A DNA stretch of 38,048 nucleotides from an uncultured Alkaliphilus sp. GTDB taxonomy: Bacteria > Bacillota > Clostridia > Peptostreptococcales > Natronincolaceae. Both the position numbers and the translations under genes were made by a program. The notes below the pieces were generated by a model, which made no database searches, was not told where the DNA came from, and worked only from the letters and a program-made list of their open reading frames with translations. The DNA lies in contig CALJEQ010000003.1 of the NCBI GenBank assembly GCA_938074565.1, forward strand, positions 1 to 38,048, written 5' to 3'. Positions 14,040-22,269 of the stretch are shown here, in pieces (the first letter of the stretch is position 1; each line of letters begins with the position of its first letter).

Positions 14040-14747
14040 ATGATAAAAAGAGTAAATGCAGGCTATCTATTACTTGGAATTATATTATCTATTGTTTTAT
14101 TATTGACAGCAGTTGAAGTAGTTACTTTTAACGAAAATCATTATAGGGAAATGTTTGATAAATATAATATTCCTAAAGAAACAGGTTTAGAAAAAGAGGA
14201 GCTAATTGAAATAATTAATGATGTATTATTATATTTTAAAGACGATCGTCAATTACTGAATACAACTAGAAAAGTTAATGGAGAAATAATACCAGCTTTT
14301 GGTGAAAGGGCAATCCTTCATATGATTGATGTAAAGGAATTGTTCGTTAGTGGAAAGAGATTGCGAAATGGTGGAATAATAATTGCCTTACTTCTAACTG
14401 CTGTTTTATTAAAGAAGGATAGGTTTTGGAAGGAAAAACTGTCTAAAACCCTTATAAGCGTGGCAGTAGTTAATGTTTTATTAATGCTAATGCTGTATAT
14501 ATTAATGAGGTTGGATTTTTATCGTTATTTCACCTATTTCCATTTGATATTTTTTACCAATGATTTATGGCTGTTAGACCCAAATACCGAGTTGTTAATA
14601 AAAATGCTCCCAGAGGACTTTTTTAATGACACAGCGGTGAAGATTGCTTCTGTTTTCTTCGGTAGTAATCTGCTGTTGGGGATTATAGGATATAAGCAAT
14701 TTGCTTTTGTGAACAAACTAAAAAAAGTATTTATTAAAAAAAAGTAA
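14040..14747 (+). CDS. DUF1461 (TIGR01906) integral membrane protein
   Basis: This is 235 residues, starting at ATG after AAAAGGGGATGAA. One helix lies at 8-26, followed by an extracytoplasmic domain of about 75 residues with YFKDDRQLLNTTRKVNGEII and ILHMIDVKELF. Further helices lie near 105-125, 140-160 and 200-220. FHLIFFTNDLWLLDPNTELL followed by MLPEDFF is the family hallmark. The length is typical. Function is unknown. In this window it lies directly behind the kinase/activator pair, with a 40-base gap, so it may be part of the same signalling operon or simply adjacent. Confidence 0.82.
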   Translation: MIKRVNAGYLLLGIILSIVLLLTAVEVVTFNENHYREMFDKYNIPKETGLEKEELIEIINDVLLYFKDDRQLLNTTRKVNGEIIPAFGERAILHMIDVKELFVSGKRLRNGGIIIALLLTAVLLKKDRFWKEKLSKTLISVAVVNVLLMLMLYILMRLDFYRYFTYFHLIFFTNDLWLLDPNTELLIKMLPEDFFNDTAVKIASVFFGSNLLLGIIGYKQFAFVNKLKKVFIKKK

Positions 14748-14755
14748 TAATGTTT

Positions 14756-14787
14756 TAGGGCCACCCAAATGGATAGCCCTTTTTTTA
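14756..14787. terminator. Terminator shared by convergent genes
   Basis: An interrupted stem (AGGGC with GCCCT, plus CC-GG nearer the loop) is followed by TTTTTTT on the plus strand. It lies between the DUF1461 stop and the methyltransferase stop. Confidence 0.6.
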
Positions 14788-15426
14788 TTTCTCTGCAATA
14801 ATCATCCAAACATATTTATTCATTTTCTTAATAGTATAGGTGTAGTCTAGTTCATCAAATAGCCTTAAAATTTCCTCTGTATATTCATAGTATTCAGTAT
14901 TTAAATCATTTAGTAGGTTATGGGCTTTACTTTCAGCTACATATTTTAATAAATTAGATTTATATTCTTCTGATTCAAACATTGTATCAGCTATTATTAT
15001 TTTACCATTCTTCTTTAAAAAGCCATCTAAATATTTTAAAGAATCTCTCTTTTCGGTATAAGTTAAATGATGAAAAGCATAGGACGTTACAATGCTATCA
15101 AATTTTTCAATAATAGGAATGGATAAAAAATGCCCGTCTAATATAGCTAAATTTGGTAGTTTTTCCTTTGCTAAACGTCTCATTTCATCAGAAGGTTCTA
15201 TTCCAATAACACTAAAACCCTCCTTTAATAATTCCTTAGATAAATTACCAGTACCAACTCCAATTTCAAGGGTTAATCCAATCTTTTTATCACGAATTTG
15301 TTGGCATATTTCTTTTAACAATAAATCATAGTTTTCAAAAACTTCATTGTATTCATTATCCCTGTTAAATACAGTTTGATCATATACAGGGGCCCATTGA
15401 TCAAATAATTCGTTAAATTCTAACAT
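14785..15426 (-). CDS. yrrT: SAM-dependent methyltransferase, YrrT family
   Basis: The ATG whose first base is 15426 (minus strand) is chosen because GAAGGAG lies 8-14 bases upstream. A longer frame would start inside that SD. The protein is 213 residues. FNELFDQWAPVYDQTVFNRD at the start, motif I EIGVGTGNLSKELL, VIGIEPSDEMR, and VTSYAFHHLT are all Rossmann methyltransferase motifs. The whole resembles Bacillus YrrT, including LNTEYYEYTEE and a C-terminal YVWMI. In Bacillus yrrT sits in the operon that converts methionine to cysteine. Here it is divergent from luxS-mccB-mccA, supporting the same pathway. Its methyl acceptor is unknown. Confidence 0.85.
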   Translation of the reverse strand: MLEFNELFDQWAPVYDQTVFNRDNEYNEVFENYDLLLKEICQQIRDKKIGLTLEIGVGTGNLSKELLKEGFSVIGIEPSDEMRRLAKEKLPNLAILDGHFLSIPIIEKFDSIVTSYAFHHLTYTEKRDSLKYLDGFLKKNGKIIIADTMFESEEYKSNLLKYVAESKAHNLLNDLNTEYYEYTEEILRLFDELDYTYTIKKMNKYVWMIIAEK

Positions 15427-15471
15427 ATATAAACACTCCTTCAAATCTTATATTATAATAAAATCATATAC

Positions 15472-15496
15472 AAGTATTCCTATAAATTTACTTGGT
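15472..15496 (-). promoter_or_regulatory. Shared operator-like motif, yrrT side
   Basis: On the minus strand this reads ACCAAGTAAATTTATAGGAA and continues TACTT. The luxS side has ACCAAGTAAACCGATAAGAA at 15655-15674 on the plus strand. The two match at 16 of 20 positions and point away from each other. The style resembles sites of the Rrf2-type cysteine repressor CymR. Confidence 0.55.
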
Positions 15497-15622
15497 TTTA
15501 TAATATCATTAAACCTAATAAATGTCAATTATAAAAGAAAAAATAATAATATAAATTAATACAACTGTTATTTGCATAAAATATAAAGGAATAACATTTT
15601 TAATGCAGAAATAATTTAAGTA

Positions 15623-15651
15623 TTGACCCGGCAAAAAATGAGTGTTATATT
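15623..15651 (+). promoter_or_regulatory. luxS-mccB-mccA promoter
   Basis: TTGACC (15623-15628) and TATATT (15646-15651) are 17 bases apart. Transcription should start near 15658, within the operator-like motif, as expected for repression. Confidence 0.75.
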
Positions 15652-15654
15652 AAT

Positions 15655-15677
15655 ACCAAGTAAACCGATAAGAATTA
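15655..15677 (+). promoter_or_regulatory. Shared operator-like motif, luxS side
   Basis: The motif ACCAAGTAAACCGATAAGAA begins 4 bases after the -10 box and covers the expected start site. It mirrors the motif at 15472-15496. CymR or a related Rrf2 repressor is the likely reader by pathway context. Confidence 0.55.
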
Positions 15678-15705
15678 TATGTTTTAAAATTGGGAGGGAC
15701 TGTAT

Positions 15706-16161
15706 ATGAAAATAGTAGTAGAGAGTTTTACAATGGACCACACTAAAGTTCAAGCACCTTTTGTTAGAAAGTGTAGTCATATTAATACACCTAAGGGTGA
15801 TGTAATAACAAAATTTGATTTAAGGTTTACTCAACCTAATGTGGAGGCTATGCCTACAGGTGCTATTCATGCTATTGAACATTTAATGGCAGGGTACTTA
15901 AGGGAAGAACTAAGTGATATTATTGATATTTCTCCTATGGGTTGCAGAACTGGTTTCTACTTAATTAAGTTAGGGGAATCTACGGAAGAAGAGGTAGCTC
16001 ATGCGTTAATAAATACTTTAAAGAAAGTTACAGACTCAGAGGAAGTTCCAGCTTTAAATCCAGTACAATGCGGTAATTACAAAGATATGTCTTTGTTTGG
16101 AGCTAAAGAATATTCGAGGGAAGTATTAGAGAAGTTAGAAGGAAAATATAAGGCAGAATAA
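15706..16161 (+). CDS. luxS: S-ribosylhomocysteine lyase LuxS
   Basis: The enzyme is 151 residues, with SD TGGGAGGGAC. It splits S-ribosylhomocysteine into homocysteine and the AI-2 precursor DPD. The metal-binding HxxEH lies in GAIHAIEHLMAGYL (His55, His59), completed by the Cys in PVQCGNYKD (Cys122). The catalytic Cys80 is in PMGCRTGF. DHTKVQAPFVRK is the family N-terminus. The length matches the family. It is followed 20 bases later by mccB, and the homocysteine it makes feeds MccA/MccB. The nucleosidase (MtnN/Pfs) that makes its substrate is not in this window. Confidence 0.97.
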   Translation: MKIVVESFTMDHTKVQAPFVRKCSHINTPKGDVITKFDLRFTQPNVEAMPTGAIHAIEHLMAGYLREELSDIIDISPMGCRTGFYLIKLGESTEEEVAHALINTLKKVTDSEEVPALNPVQCGNYKDMSLFGAKEYSREVLEKLEGKYKAE

Positions 16162-16181
16162 ACCTATCGGGAGGTTTTGGT

Positions 16182-17312
16182 ATGAAATTTAATACTTTAG
16201 TAATTCATGGGGGTATAGATGGGGATAAAAAAACAGGTGCTGTAACAGTTCCCATCTATCAAACTTCCACTTATAAACAACATGCTGTAGGAAAACATAC
16301 GGGATATGAGTATTCCCGTACGGGTAATCCTACTAGAGAAGCACTGGAGAGACTAATAGCAGATCTTGAAGGTGGTCACAAAGGTTTTGCCTTTGGCTCT
16401 GGTATGGCAGCCATTTCTTCAGTTATGATGCTTTTTAAGGCTGGTGATCATATCATAATTGGAGATGACGTGTATGGTGGTACTTTTCGAGTAGTGGATA
16501 AGGTATTTAAACACTTGGGCATTGAATATGATGCTATAGACACCACCGATCCATCTAACCTTGAAAAAGTGGTGAAAACCAATACAAAGGCAATAATAGT
16601 TGAGTCACCTTCAAATCCTTTGATGAAACTAACAGATTTAAAGGGTTTAGCTGAAAAAGCAAAAGGACTTAACCTGCTATTTATTGTAGATAACACATTT
16701 ATGACCCCTTATCTACAAAGACCAATAGAACTAGGGGCAGATATAGTTCTTCATAGTGCTACAAAATATTTAGGAGGGCACAGTGATGTTGTTGCCGGGT
16801 TAATAGTAGTTAATACACCAGAACTAGCTGAAAGAATTCATTTTATTCAGAATGCTGTTGGAGCTATATTAGGCCCACAGGATAGTTGGTTATTGATTAA
16901 AGGGATAAAAACTCTACCCCTAAGAATGGATAGACATTGTGAAAATGCAGAAAAAATGGTGAAATGGCTACTAAAACAAAAATGGGTCAAAAAAGTTTAT
17001 TATCCAGGTTTAACAGAGAATATTGATAAGTTTAAAGGTCAAATGAGGGGTTATGGTGGTATGATCTCCTTTGAAGTAGAGGATGAAGACACCCTTAATA
17101 ATATTATGAAGCATCTACAGGTAATTACTTTAGCGGAAAGTCTTGGTGGAGTAGAAAGTTTAATTTCTGTTCCAGCTAAAATGACCCATGCGTCTGTACC
17201 TGTGGAAATTAGAAGTAAAATAGGAATTACAGATACATTAATTAGACTTTCTGTTGGTGTAGAAGATATAGATGATCTTATTGCAGATTTAACCCCCACT
17301 AAAGGTGTTTAA
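16182..17312 (+). CDS. mccB: Cystathionine gamma-lyase / PLP-dependent transsulfuration enzyme MccB
   Basis: The 376-residue protein has SD CGGGAGG before the ATG. It is a fold-type I PLP enzyme of the Cys/Met metabolism family. YEYSRTGNPTREALE is the substrate/PLP region, FGSGMAAISSVMML the phosphate loop, and VVESPSNPLMKLTDL precedes FIVDNTF. LHSATKYLGGHSDVVAG has the Schiff-base Lys195. ESLGGVESLISVPA and the C-terminal RLSVGVEDIDDL are as expected. The partner mccA begins 1 base after its stop. By context it cleaves cystathionine to cysteine. Sequence alone does not exclude gamma-synthase or homocysteine lyase activity. Confidence 0.9.
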   Translation: MKFNTLVIHGGIDGDKKTGAVTVPIYQTSTYKQHAVGKHTGYEYSRTGNPTREALERLIADLEGGHKGFAFGSGMAAISSVMMLFKAGDHIIIGDDVYGGTFRVVDKVFKHLGIEYDAIDTTDPSNLEKVVKTNTKAIIVESPSNPLMKLTDLKGLAEKAKGLNLLFIVDNTFMTPYLQRPIELGADIVLHSATKYLGGHSDVVAGLIVVNTPELAERIHFIQNAVGAILGPQDSWLLIKGIKTLPLRMDRHCENAEKMVKWLLKQKWVKKVYYPGLTENIDKFKGQMRGYGGMISFEVEDEDTLNNIMKHLQVITLAESLGGVESLISVPAKMTHASVPVEIRSKIGITDTLIRLSVGVEDIDDLIADLTPTKGV

Positions 17313-17313
17313 A

Positions 17314-18228
17314 ATGAAAGTAGTAAATCATATATCTGAACTAATCGGTAATACGCCAATGATTAAGCTTAATCAATTTACAATTCCTAAAGGTGTAAAT
17401 CTATATGCCAAATTAGAATATTATAATCCAGGAGGGTCTGTAAAAGATCGGATTGGTCAATGGATTATCCAAAAAGCAGAAGAAAAAGGCTTATTACAGG
17501 AAGGCTATACAATTGTAGAAGCAACGGCAGGAAATACGGGAATAGGAATTGCATTAGCTGCCATAAATAAAGGGTACGAAGTAATATTTGTAGTACCTGG
17601 TAAGTTTTCTGTGGAAAAACAAATAATAATGCAAGCATTGGGTGCAAAAATAATAAATACCCCCACAGAAGATGGTTTAAAGGGTGCTTTTGATAAAGTG
17701 GAGGACTTGAAAAATCAAATAGGAAATGTTTTTATTCCAGATCAGTTTAATAACCTAGATAATGTTGAAGCCCACTATCTTTTTACAGGTAAAGAAATTT
17801 ATCAGCAGATGGATGGCAAAATTGATGCTTTTGTAGCAGGTGTTGGTTCAGGGGGGACATTTACAGGTGTTATTAAATATTTAAAGGAGAGAAATCCTTC
17901 TGTTTGTGGGGTATTGGCTGATCCTGTAGGGTCTATTATTGGTGGTGGCAAGGAAGGTTGTTATAGAATAGAAGGGATAGGAAATGACTTTATTCCTGCC
18001 ACTTTAGATGAAAAATTAATTGATGAAGTGATTAAGGTTACAGATGAAAAAGCCTTTTATTTAGTAAAAGAATTGGCTATAAAAGAAGGGTTGTTGGTGG
18101 GTTCTTCTTCTGGAGCAGCCCTACATGCCGCAATTGAAAAAGCTAATAATATGAATGAAGGAAATATTGTAGTTGTTTTTCCTGATAAAGCTGATAGATA
18201 TTTGAGTAAAGATATTTTCGGTAAATGA
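17314..18228 (+). CDS. mccA: O-acetylserine-dependent cystathionine beta-synthase MccA
   Basis: The ATG at 17314 (SD AAAGGTG inside the end of mccB) is chosen over an upstream GTG, giving 304 residues. It is a fold-type II PLP enzyme: LIGNTPMIKLN at the start, GGSVKDRIG with PLP Lys44, EATAGNTGIGIALAA and GVGSGGTFTGV as phosphate-binding loop. GSSSGAALHAA follows near the C-terminus. It lacks the CBS regulatory domain of animal CBS. MccA condenses O-acetylserine with homocysteine to cystathionine. A cysteine synthase role is an alternative based on sequence alone, but coupling to mccB and luxS favours MccA. A strong terminator follows. Confidence 0.9.
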   Translation: MKVVNHISELIGNTPMIKLNQFTIPKGVNLYAKLEYYNPGGSVKDRIGQWIIQKAEEKGLLQEGYTIVEATAGNTGIGIALAAINKGYEVIFVVPGKFSVEKQIIMQALGAKIINTPTEDGLKGAFDKVEDLKNQIGNVFIPDQFNNLDNVEAHYLFTGKEIYQQMDGKIDAFVAGVGSGGTFTGVIKYLKERNPSVCGVLADPVGSIIGGGKEGCYRIEGIGNDFIPATLDEKLIDEVIKVTDEKAFYLVKELAIKEGLLVGSSSGAALHAAIEKANNMNEGNIVVVFPDKADRYLSKDIFGK

Positions 18229-18294
18229 TTATTAGATATTTATCTGTTATGAAAAAAAGTTCAAGCAAATTCATATATAATCAAATAGTCAAAC

Positions 18295-18342
18295 ACAGCA
18301 AGTAAATGTTATCTTTTAAGTACATTTCTTGCTGTTTTTTTG
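18295..18342 (+). terminator. Terminator of luxS-mccB-mccA
   Basis: ACAGCAAGTAAATGT pairs with ACATTTCTTGCTGT (one bulge), followed by TTTTTTTG. It ends the operon about 70 bases past mccA. Confidence 0.85.
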
Positions 18343-18612
18343 TTTAAATAGCCTTTCTTTAAACTATTTCAAATTTTGATAATGCCTCTTAAAAAAGTAG
18401 AAAAAGAGAAATTACTTCTAATATATTGTAGAAAATTGCGGGAAAATTTTAATTAGTCTATATTTACTACTTAGCTGTAGTATCAAGGGTTACAATGTTA
18501 AATTAATGCTATTATTTAAAATACTTATTAAAATTTTATATTTAGGGGAGGAAAAAAGGGAAAAAAATAGAATTATACTACTTATGTTAATAATTTAGAT
18601 AGGTGGTGGAGT

Positions 18613-19731
18613 ATGGAATTAAAACTACGAAAGAACATTAAAGTACTGGCTTTAATAATGGGGATGATATTATCATCTACAGTGTTTACATTTGCTTCAG
18701 AAAGAAATGGTATTGTTATCGCTTCGGAGGGTATTGTAAGGAAAGCTTCTAATTTTAGTGGAGAAGTGATAAAAACTGCATCTATAGGTACAAAAGTTTC
18801 GGTTTTAGAGACTGTGGGTGAATGGCATCGAGTAAAGTTAGAAGATGAAAAAGTAGAAGGTTGGATGTTTAAAGATATTGTTGCATTAGACAAAATGAAC
18901 GATAAAGTTCAAAAAGGCATAACCACAGCTTCTGTTTTAAATGTTAGAAGTCAACCTTCAACAAGCGGAAGTATTGTAGCAAAACTTAGTGAAGGTACAG
19001 AGGTTACTATTATAGACAGTCGAAATGAATGGTATCAGATAAATATTCAGCAAGCTGCAAATGCATGGGTACATGGGGATTTTGTAAGATTAATCCCAAA
19101 TCATCCACAAGGAGTTATTACAAAAAACGATGTTTCACTAAGGGAAAACAAGTCTACATCTTCAAAAACAATAACAACATTTAAAAAAGATGAAAAAATC
19201 TTTATTAAAAACTATCAAGAGGGTTGGTATTTAATCGTAACAGATAAGTTTGTTGAAGGTTGGGTTATGGAAGATGAAGCAGAACTATCCATCAATGTAA
19301 CAAGACCAGTTAGTCGTTCTGGAGAAAGAGCGGACATTTTTAATAATGTTGCAGAAATTACAAAAAAATATTTAGGAAAGAAATATGGTTGGGGACAAGC
19401 CGGACCAGACCGATTTGATTGCTCAGGGTTTGCTTATTATATTCTAAATAATTACTATGGGGAGTATCTAAAGGCTAAGAGTATTACACTGCCAAGATCT
19501 TCGAGGGATCAAGCAACAGTTGGAACCAATGTTAATAAATCAGATTTGAAATTAGGGGATTTAGTCTTCTTTAATACAGATGCTAAAATAGGAAAAACAA
19601 TTACACACGTGGGTATTTATATAGGAGATGGCGAGTTTATTCATGCATCTTCAGCAAGACAGGCAGTAATGATTTCATCATTAGATGAAGGATATTATAA
19701 TACTCGGTACATAAAAGCAATAAGACTGTAA
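18613..19731 (+). CDS. Secreted SH3-repeat NlpC/P60 peptidoglycan endopeptidase
   Basis: The protein has 372 residues with SD TAGGTGGTGG. The signal peptide (RKNIKVLALIMGMILSSTVF, with TFASERNG for cleavage near residue 30) is followed by three bacterial SH3 domains at about 35-95, 100-160 and 165-225. Each contains an LRVRS-type or NVRSQPSTS element and a W-x-x-V ending. The C-terminal NlpC/P60 domain (about 245-372) has DRFDCSGFAYY with catalytic Cys270, and THVGIYIGDGEFIHA with His332. Such enzymes cut D-Glu-meso-Dap bonds and remodel the wall during growth or sporulation. The gene is monocistronic with its own terminator. Confidence 0.92.
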   Translation: MELKLRKNIKVLALIMGMILSSTVFTFASERNGIVIASEGIVRKASNFSGEVIKTASIGTKVSVLETVGEWHRVKLEDEKVEGWMFKDIVALDKMNDKVQKGITTASVLNVRSQPSTSGSIVAKLSEGTEVTIIDSRNEWYQINIQQAANAWVHGDFVRLIPNHPQGVITKNDVSLRENKSTSSKTITTFKKDEKIFIKNYQEGWYLIVTDKFVEGWVMEDEAELSINVTRPVSRSGERADIFNNVAEITKKYLGKKYGWGQAGPDRFDCSGFAYYILNNYYGEYLKAKSITLPRSSRDQATVGTNVNKSDLKLGDLVFFNTDAKIGKTITHVGIYIGDGEFIHASSARQAVMISSLDEGYYNTRYIKAIRL

Positions 19732-19755
19732 AAAACATATTCATTATTATTCTTT

Positions 19756-19803
19756 AACCCAGTAAGTTGACGTTAGATATACGTTAACTACTGGGTTTTG
19801 TTG
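19756..19803 (+). terminator. Terminator of the NlpC/P60 gene
   Basis: AACCCAGTA..GTTGACGT pairs with ACGTTAAC..TACTGGGTT, followed by TTGTTGTG. The stem is long with small internal loops. Confidence 0.8.
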
Positions 19804-20012
19804 TGACTAGGATTATTTTGCATGTTATTTTTTTATATGTTATCAATTGCAACAACACCAGCGCAAATAATTTTTTTGTCTTAAATGAAATAACTTAATA
19901 TTTTTCAGAAATAGAATAATTTAAATTATTTTATATTATATATATAAGGAGACAAGTATCTAAATAATTATAGTAAATAAATAATTTAAACATATGAGAT
20001 GGAGGGAATTAA

Positions 20013-20903
20013 ATGAAAAAGAATCGTATGATGTTGAAGAGAAACAAAAGACGGGGCAATATATTATTAGTTTTGATATTTGGTATGATATTACCAGTGA
20101 TGGCTATTTATATAGGATTACATATAACAAAAATGTGGGTTTCACCTGTGTTAAATTCTGAGGAGGGAAATTCAATTATAGCTTTGGAGAACAATGAGGT
20201 TAAGGATAACGGTGAAGATAACAATAAAAGTGAAACAACAGAGGAAAATAAAAACAATAATAAAATTAATTATATTAAGGCGGAGATAGAACCATTTTCG
20301 GTTTATACAATTCAAATTGCCAGTTTAGCAGACAACAAGAATGTTGATGATTTTATTGGAGCATTAAATGATCAAAAACTAGCCCATCTTATATATAAGA
20401 CGGATAATAGTTATAAGGTATATGTTTCGGGTGGAACAAAACGTACCCACGTTGAGACGGAATTAGTAAAGGTAAAAACCCTCTACCCAGATGCTTATAT
20501 TAGTGAAGTTCATCCTCTTGTTAAAAATGTCGAATATCCTCAAGATGAGAGAGCGGAAAAACTTGAAACGATTATTACTGATTTAAATGAAGTAATTAAA
20601 ACAATGGATAAACAGGGTGAAGCATGGTATAATTATTTTGTAAGTGAAGGAAGTTTAGATAATTATGTAGAATTGTTAAAAATACAACAGAATTTATTGG
20701 TGAAGTTGTCAGAAAAAATATCAGGCGTTGAATTACCGGAAGGATTCTTTAAAAAAGGTATTGTTGAAAAAATGATTGCTTATCAGGAAGGTAATATAAA
20801 ACGATCCTTAGAATTATATGAAGAAAATGAAGTAGATAATGCCCATCGGTTACACAGTTTATTCTTGGATAATTTATTTAGAATAGTAGAAATAATCAAA
20901 TGA
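20013..20903 (+). CDS. Membrane-anchored SPOR-domain protein
   Basis: This is 296 residues with SD TGGAGGG. A basic N-terminus is followed by one membrane helix at 16-40, so the rest should be outside. A low-complexity Asn/Glu/Lys linker (about 50-88) leads to a SPOR domain at about 95-168 (FSVYTIQIASLADNKN, and YKVYVSGGTKRTHVETELVK). SPOR domains bind denuded glycan and localise proteins to septa or the spore/mother-cell interface. The C-terminal 120 residues are helical and unassigned. The gene is followed after 21 bases by the first DRTGG gene, so they may be co-transcribed, though the roles appear unrelated. Confidence 0.85.
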   Translation: MKKNRMMLKRNKRRGNILLVLIFGMILPVMAIYIGLHITKMWVSPVLNSEEGNSIIALENNEVKDNGEDNNKSETTEENKNNNKINYIKAEIEPFSVYTIQIASLADNKNVDDFIGALNDQKLAHLIYKTDNSYKVYVSGGTKRTHVETELVKVKTLYPDAYISEVHPLVKNVEYPQDERAEKLETIITDLNEVIKTMDKQGEAWYNYFVSEGSLDNYVELLKIQQNLLVKLSEKISGVELPEGFFKKGIVEKMIAYQEGNIKRSLELYEENEVDNAHRLHSLFLDNLFRIVEIIK

Positions 20904-20924
20904 TGAGGAAGTAGGAGGGATTCT

Positions 20925-21281
20925 ATGAATTTAAGGGAGATACAGAAACTCCTAGACGCAGAAGTATTATCTGGGGAGGAGTATATTGATCGAGAAGTTA
21001 AAACCGTATTTGCATGTGATTTAATGAGTGATGTTTTAGCATTTGTAGAAGATAAAACTTTACTCTTAACTGGCTTAGTAAATCCCCATACAATAAGAAC
21101 TGCTGAAATGATGGATATTAATGCAATTGTTTTTGTGAGAGGTAAAATGCCAGACAAAGAAACATTGAATTTAGCTGAGGAAAATGGAATTGTAATTTTA
21201 ATAACAAAGTATATTTTATATACCAGCTGTGGAATTCTATATAAAAATGGATTGGCAGGAGCTGAGATTGTACACAAGTAA
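20925..21281 (+). CDS. DRTGG-domain protein, first copy
   Basis: This is 118 residues, SD AGTAGGAGGG. It is a stand-alone DRTGG-type domain: an N-terminal MNLREIQKLLDAEVLSG, then VKTVFACDLMSDVLAF and LLLTGLVNPHTIRTAEMMD, with GIVILITKYILYTSCGILY towards the end. DRTGG domains also occur beside phosphotransacetylase and HPr kinase, but their ligand is not established. In many Clostridia small DRTGG genes lie with anti-sigma-like ATPases, PHP phosphoesterases and the subunits of electron-bifurcating [FeFe] hydrogenases. The same neighbours appear here, except the hydrogenase. A second copy is at 21925. Confidence 0.82.
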   Translation: MNLREIQKLLDAEVLSGEEYIDREVKTVFACDLMSDVLAFVEDKTLLLTGLVNPHTIRTAEMMDINAIVFVRGKMPDKETLNLAEENGIVILITKYILYTSCGILYKNGLAGAEIVHK

Positions 21282-21301
21282 CCTTAAATATACATTAAGG
21301 G

Positions 21302-21721
21302 GTGATGAACATAAAGTTAAGTTACGATATAGCTAAAAGTGATTTTTCTAAAGCTGGTGAAGCGTCTAGTAATATTAAGAAAGTATTGAGACAATTGGGA
21401 ATTCCTGCGGATATTATTAAGCGGATAGCAGTTTCTACGTATGAGGCTGAAATGAATATTGTTATTCATTCAGATGGAGGTAGAATTGATTTATTGGTGA
21501 CACCAGAAAAAATACAGGTTAAAGCTGTAGACAAAGGGCCAGGAATAAAAGATGTAGAGTTGGCAATGAAGGAAGGGTTTTCTACAGCACCTAATGAAGT
21601 TCGAGAAATGGGTTTTGGAGCAGGAATGGGTTTGCCAAATATGAAACGCTGTGCAGATGAATTTCATATTAGTTCATCCTTAGGAAATCCTACAGAAATA
21701 ACAATAATCGTTAATATTTAA
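21302..21721 (+). CDS. Anti-sigma-factor-like ATP-binding protein (HATPase_c)
   Basis: The protein has about 139 residues. The N-terminus is uncertain: GTG at 21302 and ATG at 21305 lie very close to the AAGGGG SD, and an ATA codon at 21311 would be better spaced, so any of the three could be used. The fold is the GHKL ATPase of SpoIIAB/RsbW: VSTYEAEMNIVIHSDGG carries the N-box Glu and Asn, VKAVDKGPGIKD the G1 box, and GAGMGLPNMKR the G2 box. Without a kinase His-box it is probably a serine kinase or binding partner. It is typical of the hydrogenase-linked accessory cluster. A 200-base gap follows, where a hydrogenase or ferredoxin gene often lies in relatives. Confidence 0.8.
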   Translation: MMNIKLSYDIAKSDFSKAGEASSNIKKVLRQLGIPADIIKRIAVSTYEAEMNIVIHSDGGRIDLLVTPEKIQVKAVDKGPGIKDVELAMKEGFSTAPNEVREMGFGAGMGLPNMKRCADEFHISSSLGNPTEITIIVNI

Positions 21722-21924
21722 TGATAGATATAACTAACACTAAAGTATTTTTTATAATTTATGTTTCTGTTATTATAGGAAAAAGCTTGGAAACTATTTC
21801 CTTGTGTTGGTAATTAAGTTGTTTTGCTTATTAAAATTACTTATTATAATGATAAAAAAATAACTAAAATAATTGTTTCATATATAAGTATTGTACTTAT
21901 AGGTAAACAGATAGGAGGGTTTAA
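21722..21924. other. Non-coding gap between ATPase and second DRTGG gene
   Basis: No reading frame with an SD was seen. A short palindrome ATAAGTATTGTACTTAT lies at about 21885-21901, just before the SD of the next gene. Confidence 0.4.
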
Positions 21925-22263
21925 ATGTTACAAGTGAAGTCAGTGGTGGAAAAATTACAATTAGAAATCATTGCAGGAGCTGGTGGTTTAGAAACTGAAG
22001 TTAATGGGATGTATATTGGCGATTTACTAAGTTGGGTTATGGCTAATATAGATAAGGGAAATTGCTGGGTAACGATTCAAACCCATGTAAATGTCATTGC
22101 TGTAGCCCTGTTAGGAGAGGCTTCTTGTGTTATAATACCTGAAAATGCTGAAATCGATGAAAATACCATTGAAAAGGCAAATGCTGAAAACATACCATTA
22201 CTTAGAAGTTCGTTAAGTGCTTACGAAATAGCATTGATGTTTAGTAAATTGGAAGGTAATTAA
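21925..22263 (+). CDS. DRTGG-domain protein, second copy
   Basis: The 112-residue protein has SD ATAGGAGGG. It shares with the first copy an N-terminal helix ending in a Leu-Glu-rich strand (VVEKLQLEIIAGAGGLETEV), GMYIGDLLSWVMANIDKGNC, a central VNVIAVALLGEASCVIIPE and a C-terminal IPLLRSSLSAYEIALMFSKL. The copies are only distantly alike, so they probably serve separate partners instead of being a recent duplication. The PHP gene starts 6 bases after its stop, an operon-like spacing. Function is unknown. The family neighbourhood points to regulation of redox or hydrogenase enzymes. Confidence 0.8.
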   Translation: MLQVKSVVEKLQLEIIAGAGGLETEVNGMYIGDLLSWVMANIDKGNCWVTIQTHVNVIAVALLGEASCVIIPENAEIDENTIEKANAENIPLLRSSLSAYEIALMFSKLEGN

Positions 22264-22269
22264 TAACTT

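Noticed and set aside
15092..15331. 79-codon plus-strand frame in the methyltransferase gene
   Set aside because: It is the antisense of a well-supported YrrT family gene, with no SD.
15500..15700. Possible S-box (SAM-I) riboswitch before luxS
   Set aside because: The stretch lacks the conserved SAM-I core and there is no terminator. The operator-like motif explains the region better.
21311..21313. ATA as a start codon for the anti-sigma-like ATPase
   Set aside because: Spacing to the SD is good but ATA starts are rare. Recorded only as a start ambiguity.
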